64,000 nucleotides of DNA from SHZL01 sp031362985 (GTDB lineage: Bacteria > Pseudomonadota > Gammaproteobacteria > Xanthomonadales > SZUA-36): assembly GCA_031362985.1 (NCBI GenBank), contig JANLTO010000087.1, positions 4,878 through 68,877 on the forward strand, read 5' to 3'. Below are positions 59,455-64,000 of this stretch, piece after piece. Under the pieces are notes generated by a model. It made no database searches, was not told where the DNA came from, and worked only from the letters and a program-made list of their open reading frames with translations. A program made the translations under genes and the position numbers. How positions within the stretch are numbered: position 1 is the first letter of the stretch; the number at the start of each line of letters is the position of its first letter.

Positions 59455-60690
59455 CTATACCAGTTCGCTCAGTCCTTCACGCGGCAGCACGGCCACGGTG
59501 CGACTGCCCAAACCCTGCAGCACGCCCGCGCAGAAATCCAGTTTGCGCGCAATATCCTCATCCGCCTGGTCCGGGTCGTGGTGGTGTATCCACAGGCGTT
59601 CCACTTCGGCAAGGTGAGCCAGGCGGCATACTTCGCTCAGGGATGAATGGCCCCAGTGCACTTTGCTTGCGTACTCTTTATCAAAATAGGTGCAGTCGTG
59701 TACCAGCACATTGGCGCCGCGGCAAAAATTGGCCAGGGTGTGCATAAATTCCTCGTCGGTAAACTCGGAGTCCTGCGGGTAAAGCTCATTGTCCGTGATG
59801 TAGCAAAAACTCCTGCCCGCGAAATCGACGCGGTAACCCAGGCAATGCCCCGGATGCTTCAACAGTATGCTGCGCACGCTGATGCCTTCAATTTTGATTT
59901 CTTGCTCGCCAATCTCATGGAAAGTGACGTGCGCGCCGAACTCCCTTACCGTGACCGGAAAGTAGACCCCATCCATCTGGGCCACCATCAGTTGCTCAAA
60001 ACCCAGCCCATCCTGGGCAACCCCGTGAACACGCACTTCATTCCCGGTGATATACAGTGGCGCAAAAAAAGGAAATGCATTGATGTGGTCCCAATGCGGA
60101 TGGGTGATGAACAGGTCGACAGTCATGCGCGAATGGCCACTCTTCATCAAAGCCCTGCCACAGTTCTTGATGCCCGTTCCGGCGTCAAAAACCAGATGCC
60201 GGTCCGGAGCGTATTGCAGCGAGTAACACGAGGTATTTCCACCAAATCCAATATACCCTTCCTCCGGCATGGGCAAGGTTCCGCGCACACCCCAGGCTGA
60301 CAAGGTCATGGTATCCATGGACTTTATAATGGCAGCAAATTTCTCCAGCGTGAACGGCTTGATGATGTATCCGTTCGCTCCCAGTTTTTTCGCTTTGACG
60401 CGATCTGCTTCGTAAGGCTTGGCTGAAGACATGATGACGCGTACATGGTCGAAATTGTCGTTACCGCGAATCATGTTGAGCAATTCGAAACCGTTGATGC
60501 CCGGCATCATCACATCGCTGATAATGATATCCGGCCTGGATTCGCGAATACGCTCCATTGCATTCCCCGAACCAATCTCGCCTTCAGCGACATAACCCGC
60601 ATCATTGAGGAGTTGGACCGTAACGGCGACAGCCATTGCACTGTCGTCAACGACAAATACCTTTTTGGGCGTGCTGGGTGTGTTTGGCAT
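59455..60690 (-). CDS. Response regulator with metallo-beta-lactamase output domain
   Basis: 411 residues. REC domain at about 1-125: acidic pair D15-D16, phospho-accepting D60 (IISDVMMPGINGFELL), S89/S90 and K112 (IIKPF). From about 130 an MBL-fold hydrolase with H198-x-H200-x-D202-H203 (THPHWDH), VLVHDCTYFD and WGHSSLSEVCRLAH; the end HHHDPDQAD supplies further ligands. There is no DNA-binding domain, so phosphorylation probably switches the hydrolase. Related MBL folds include class II cyclic-nucleotide phosphodiesterases. No sensor kinase is adjacent. Confidence 0.88.
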   Translation of the reverse strand: MPNTPSTPKKVFVVDDSAMAVAVTVQLLNDAGYVAEGEIGSGNAMERIRESRPDIIISDVMMPGINGFELLNMIRGNDNFDHVRVIMSSAKPYEADRVKAKKLGANGYIIKPFTLEKFAAIIKSMDTMTLSAWGVRGTLPMPEEGYIGFGGNTSCYSLQYAPDRHLVFDAGTGIKNCGRALMKSGHSRMTVDLFITHPHWDHINAFPFFAPLYITGNEVRVHGVAQDGLGFEQLMVAQMDGVYFPVTVREFGAHVTFHEIGEQEIKIEGISVRSILLKHPGHCLGYRVDFAGRSFCYITDNELYPQDSEFTDEEFMHTLANFCRGANVLVHDCTYFDKEYASKVHWGHSSLSEVCRLAHLAEVERLWIHHHDPDQADEDIARKLDFCAGVLQGLGSRTVAVLPREGLSELV

Positions 60691-60802
60691 TTTGACCCCC
60701 GTTTTGAACGGGAAGTATAAACCAAAGTTGGCGACTTTCTAGCGCGGGACACCAACGCTGCAGCGCCGGTTGGTCCGTCTTGTTTCCGTTAGTACCGCAA
60801 AG

Positions 60803-62434
60803 TCAGCTTGCCACACGCTGCCGGGTAAACTCCTCGATACCCTGGCTGCGCAGGTACTCATCGTAGCTGCCCTTGAAATCAACCACGCCATGCGCGGTAA
60901 TTTCGATGATGCGGGTGGCCAGTGAGGAAATGAATTCCCGGTCGTGGCTGACAAAAAACAGCGTGCCGGGATAATTATCCAACGCCAGGTTAAGTGCTTC
61001 GATGGATTCCATGTCCAGGTGATTGGTGGGCTCGTCCATCAGCAGGATGTTGGACATTTGCAACATCAATTTGCCAAACAGCATTCGCGCCTGTTCGCCA
61101 CCGGAAATAACCTTGACGGATTTATTGATTTCGTGATTACCGAAAAGCAGCCGTCCCAATGTTCCGCGCAGCACCTGTTCATCGTCCTGCGACTTGCCCC
61201 ATTGCGCCATCCATGAATTCAAGTCCATGTCCTGCACGAAATCAGCGGAATGGTCCTGTCCGAAATAGCCGATATCCGCATTTTCTGACCATTTACAGCT
61301 GCCGGCATCCGGCTCCAGTTCTCCCAGCAGGGTACGCAACAAGGTGGTCTTGCCAATACCGCTGGCGCCAATGATGGCAACCCGTGCACCGACTTCGACC
61401 TGCAGGTCGAGCTTGTTGAACAGTAGTTTGTCGGTGTATCCCTTACCCAGGCCCCTGGCTTCGAGCGCCATCCGGTAAAGCTTCTTCTCCTGGTTAAAGC
61501 GAATATACGGACTCACCCGGCTGGAAGGTTTGACTTCAGCCAGCTGGATCTTGTCGATCTGCCGTGCCCGGGAAGTGGCCTGTTTGGCCTTGGATGCGTT
61601 CGCACTGAACCGGCTCACAAAAACCTGCAGTTCAGTGATCTGTGCCTTTTTCTTGGCGTTGTCAGAGAGTAACTGCTCACGTACCTGGGTCGAGGCGGTC
61701 ATGTATTCATCATAATTACCGGAATATAACCGCAGTTCGCCGAAATCGAGATCGGCCATGTGCGTGCACACGCTATTGAGGAAATGGCGATCATGGGAAA
61801 TGATGATCATGGTGCTGCTGCGCTGGTTGAGCATATCTTCCAGCCAGCGGATGGTATTGATGTCCAGGTTATTGGTGGGTTCATCCAGCAAAAGGATATC
61901 CGGATCGGCAAACAGGGCCTGGGCCAGTAATACCCGCAACTTCCAGCCCGGCGCCACTGCACTCATGGGGCCGAAATGCTGGGATTCAGGGATGTCCAGG
62001 CCTAACAGAAGCTCCCCGGCCCGGGACTCAGCACTGTAGCCATCAAGTTCCGCAAACTCCACTTCCAGATCGGCAACTTTCATGCCGTCTTCTTCGCTCA
62101 TCTCCGCCAGGGCATAAATGCGATCCCGCTCCTGCTTGATCGCCCAAAGGCGCTCATAGCCCATGATCACGGTATCGATGACCGTGAATTCTTCGAATGC
62201 GAATTGATCCTGGCGCAGCTTTCCCACCCGCTCGTTGGCATCCACTTTTACATGCCCGGCCGATGGTTCCAGGTCGCCACCGAGGATTTTCATCAAGGTG
62301 GATTTGCCACAGCCATTGGCGCCGATCAGGCCGTAGCGGTTGCCATTGCCAAACTTGGCCGAAATATTCTCGAACAAGGGCTTGGCGCCAAACTGCATAG
62401 TGATGTTAGCGGTAGTGATCACAACAATTTCCAT
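60803..62434 (-). CDS. ybiT: ABC-F family ATPase YbiT
   Basis: 543 residues from ATG 62434. ANITMQFGAKPLFENISAKFG, GANGCGKST (Walker A 1), VAPGWKLRVLLAQALFADPD and LLLDEPTNNLDI, the 40-residue linker with ANASKAKQATSRARQIDKIQL, GASGIGKTT (Walker A 2), and LLMDEPTNHLDMESIEALN, then FVSHDREFISSLATRI. Very close throughout to E. coli YbiT (530 aa). Soluble, ribosome-associated translation factor family. The first ORF start (62650) adds 72 residues unrelated to the family. Confidence 0.95.
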   Translation of the reverse strand: MEIVVITTANITMQFGAKPLFENISAKFGNGNRYGLIGANGCGKSTLMKILGGDLEPSAGHVKVDANERVGKLRQDQFAFEEFTVIDTVIMGYERLWAIKQERDRIYALAEMSEEDGMKVADLEVEFAELDGYSAESRAGELLLGLDIPESQHFGPMSAVAPGWKLRVLLAQALFADPDILLLDEPTNNLDINTIRWLEDMLNQRSSTMIIISHDRHFLNSVCTHMADLDFGELRLYSGNYDEYMTASTQVREQLLSDNAKKKAQITELQVFVSRFSANASKAKQATSRARQIDKIQLAEVKPSSRVSPYIRFNQEKKLYRMALEARGLGKGYTDKLLFNKLDLQVEVGARVAIIGASGIGKTTLLRTLLGELEPDAGSCKWSENADIGYFGQDHSADFVQDMDLNSWMAQWGKSQDDEQVLRGTLGRLLFGNHEINKSVKVISGGEQARMLFGKLMLQMSNILLMDEPTNHLDMESIEALNLALDNYPGTLFFVSHDREFISSLATRIIEITAHGVVDFKGSYDEYLRSQGIEEFTRQRVAS

Positions 62435-62576
62435 CCGTGCATAGAAAAAACGACCCGCAGCCAGAAAACCGCCCGGACCCTTCCGGACCGCAGGGGCATA
62501 GTTCTTCAGGGGGATCTGTAAAGGCGTGCGTATGGTAGTGAAAAGCAGCCCCAGAAACAAGCTTTTACGTGCCTCA

Positions 62577-62632
62577 TGTAGGTGCAAAGTTGTAATGTCC
62601 CCTGTGTGCAAAGTTAAAGTGTCCCCTTTTGT
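62577..62632 (+). repeat. Left terminal inverted repeat of the IS
   Basis: Two tandem subrepeats, GCAAAGTTGTAATGTCCCC and GCAAAGTTAAAGTGTCCCC. It matches the complement of the right end. Confidence 0.8.
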
Positions 62633-62643
62633 GGGGGAGCGCT

Positions 62644-63987
62644 GTGACACAAGGAAGCATTACTTTGTCCAGGAAGAGTTTGAACAGGCTGCATGTAATA
62701 CGCAATATCGACCTGGGGCTTATGCACCAAGCCGAAGCTGCCTTCCAGTTGGGCCTGAGTATCCGTCAGATCAAACGCCTGCTCGCGCGTTATCGACAGG
62801 CGGGTGAGTCGGGTTTGATTTCACGCCACTTGGGTCGGCCCAGCAACAACCGTTTGCCGGCGGTGGTGCGTGAGCAGGTCGTGCGGTTGATCGAGTCGCA
62901 CTATGCCGATTTCGGACCCACCCTGGCTTGTGAGAAGCTCACGGAACGGCACGACCTGATGTTATCGGTAGAGAGTACGCGCCAACTGATGATGGCCACG
63001 GGCCTGTGGCAATCCAGGGCACGTACACCCGCCCGTTGCCACCCACGCCGTGAGCGCCGGGCCCGGCGGGGTGAGTTGATCCAGATTGACGGCTCACCAC
63101 ACGACTGGTTCGAGGGCCGTGCGCCGTCCTGTACCCTGCTGGTGTTTATCGATGATGCCACTGGCGAACTGATGCATCTGCGCTTTGTTGCGGCCGAGAC
63201 CACCGAAGCCTATATGGCCGCACTGCGCTCCTATCTGCAGCTGCATGGCCGTCCGGCGGCCCTGTATAGTGATTGTCACAGCGTCTTTCGGGTGAACTGC
63301 GAAGAGCCCGGGTTGACCCAGTTTGGCCGTGCCCTGGAAACGCTGGAGATCGCAGCCATTCACGCCAGCACGCCACAGGCCAAAGGCCGGGTTGAGCGCG
63401 CCAACCTGACCTTGCAGGATCGCCTGGTCAAGGAGATGCGGCTGCAGGGCATTAATGACTGGGATGCCGCCAATGCTTTTCTTGATGGCTTTAAAACCGA
63501 CTTCAATCGGCGCTTTGCCGTGCCCGCACGCGACCCCGCAGACGCCCACCGCAAGGTGTTACACAGCGACGCAGAACTGGACCTGGTGCTGGCCCGACAC
63601 TCAACTCGTCACATCAGCAAAGACCTGGAAGTCCAATACCAGCATCGGATTTACCAAATCCAATGCGCTACCCCCGGTTATGCCATGCAGCGCTCCAAGG
63701 TGACCGTGTGCGAGACCTTCGACGGCGCAGTGACCTTGCTCTACAAAGGTCGACAATTGGTCTATACCGTGCTGGGCAAAGACCAGCAGCGGCGCCAACG
63801 CATCGATGCCAAGCAGGTAAACCAGGCAGTGGACACAGCCATCAGCCGCTCAGCCCCCTACAAACCCAAGGCTGATCATCCCTGGCGAACCCTGCGCATC
63901 ACTCCACAGAATGCCAGTTCACCACCACCGACTGCGTTCACCGCGTCAAGGGGACATTTTAACTTGGGAGAAAAGGGGACATTTTAA
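62644..63987 (+). CDS. ISNCY family transposase
   Basis: 447 residues from a GTG at 62644 with GGGGGAG a few bases before it; an upstream TTG would lengthen it inside the IS end. N-terminal HTH (HQAEAAFQLGLSIRQIKRLLARYRQ, then RHLGRPSNNRLPA), a long middle with IDGSPHDWFEGRAPSCTLLVFIDDATGELM (DDE catalytic Asp), LYSDCHSVFRVN (second Asp), and TPQAKGRVERANLTLQDRLVKEMR (catalytic Glu). The last codons lie in the right inverted repeat. Gene looks intact. Confidence 0.92.
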   Translation: MTQGSITLSRKSLNRLHVIRNIDLGLMHQAEAAFQLGLSIRQIKRLLARYRQAGESGLISRHLGRPSNNRLPAVVREQVVRLIESHYADFGPTLACEKLTERHDLMLSVESTRQLMMATGLWQSRARTPARCHPRRERRARRGELIQIDGSPHDWFEGRAPSCTLLVFIDDATGELMHLRFVAAETTEAYMAALRSYLQLHGRPAALYSDCHSVFRVNCEEPGLTQFGRALETLEIAAIHASTPQAKGRVERANLTLQDRLVKEMRLQGINDWDAANAFLDGFKTDFNRRFAVPARDPADAHRKVLHSDAELDLVLARHSTRHISKDLEVQYQHRIYQIQCATPGYAMQRSKVTVCETFDGAVTLLYKGRQLVYTVLGKDQQRRQRIDAKQVNQAVDTAISRSAPYKPKADHPWRTLRITPQNASSPPPTAFTASRGHFNLGEKGTF

Positions 63988-64000
63988 CTTTGCGTTGACA
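63948..64000 (-). repeat. Right terminal inverted repeat of the IS
   Basis: Read on the minus strand: TGTCAACGCAAAGTTAAAAT, GTCCCC, TTTTCTCCC, AAGTTAAAATGTCCCC. Pairs with the left end (62577-62632). It holds the transposase stop at 63985-63987. Confidence 0.8.

Larger units (their letters stand above)
62577..64000 (+). mobile_element. ISNCY-type insertion sequence (right end at the window edge)
   Basis: One transposase gene bounded by inverted ends. The left end (from 62577) reads TGTAGGTGCAAAGTTGTAAT and has a second copy of the AAAGTTAAAGTGTCCCC motif at 62611; the right end, read on the minus strand from 64000, gives TGTCAACGCAAAGTTAAAAT, with an inner second copy. Each end thus holds two subrepeats of AAAGTTNNAATGTCCCC. 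Both begin with TGT. About 1424 bp are in the window; the target duplication cannot be seen because the element ends at base 64000. Confidence 0.85.

Overview
The window is a stretch of GC-rich bacterial chromosome. Gene content points to a free-living, probably marine or aquatic gammaproteobacterium: cbpA/cbpM, htpX, ppk1, a four-gene MCE/Mla-type lipid transport operon, a ybiT-type ABC-F gene very close to the E. coli protein, recQ, a DUF6116 gene, an IPTL-CTERM tail and two secreted proteins ending in a GFES tag. I cannot fix the genus. There is no rRNA, CRISPR array or prophage, and one tRNA, tRNA-Arg(TCG).

Layout. 1-1390: end of an unknown gene, then cbpA-cbpM. 1391-4400: an accessory patch of small minus-strand genes and gene wreckage (a ParE-type toxin reduced to its two ends behind an intact Phd antitoxin, a frameshifted and truncated hicB, a second diverged 3' end of cbpM, then DUF3303, 4-TM, DUF1801 and VOC genes). 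Between them lie attC-like palindromes, so the patch may be a decayed integron cassette cluster without an integrase. 4574-18148: housekeeping and metabolic genes (EEP hydrolase, htpX, ppk1 next to a divergent cyanophycin-synthetase-like gene, a Rieske oxygenase, acyl-CoA dehydrogenase, TPR lipoprotein, MFS, SDR). 18149-22376: a convincing sigma-54 promoter in front of a 74-residue unknown protein, then the MCE transport operon. 22394-27038: an aspartoacylase-like gene, an MFS gene, and a metalloprotease/membrane-protein pair bracketed by identical 25-bp hairpin repeats. 27028-31312: a minus-strand group (bactofilin, methyltransferase-like, class III aminotransferase, GNAT, HDAC-like deacetylase) that suggests acetyl-polyamine or omega-amine metabolism. 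31439-34959: a cupin, amidohydrolase and BCCT transporter run ending in a 48-residue four-cysteine protein. 35079-43605: YpfJ protease, CaiB-type CoA transferase, a stand-alone flavin-dependent halogenase, a P-domain protein whose IPTL-CTERM tail is cut off by an amber codon, and two exported proteins. 43658-62434: a glycine/GlpO-type FAD oxidoreductase, amidohydrolases, MBL hydrolases, a LysR regulator divergent from a 52-residue basic protein, a second acyl-CoA dehydrogenase, recQ, an FG-GAP protein, the tRNA, a response regulator with an MBL output domain, and ybiT. 62577-64000: an insertion sequence of the ISNCY type that runs exactly to the window edge.

How the genes fit together. Many genes serve uptake and breakdown of small nitrogen- and carbon-containing compounds (three imidazolonepropionase/YtcJ-like amidohydrolases, two aspartoacylase-like enzymes, aminotransferase, BCCT, two acyl-CoA dehydrogenases). 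Others serve storage (polyphosphate and perhaps a cyanophycin-like polymer) or envelope upkeep (MCE operon, bactofilin, HtpX). All functions are read from motifs and family resemblance by eye; no search was run.
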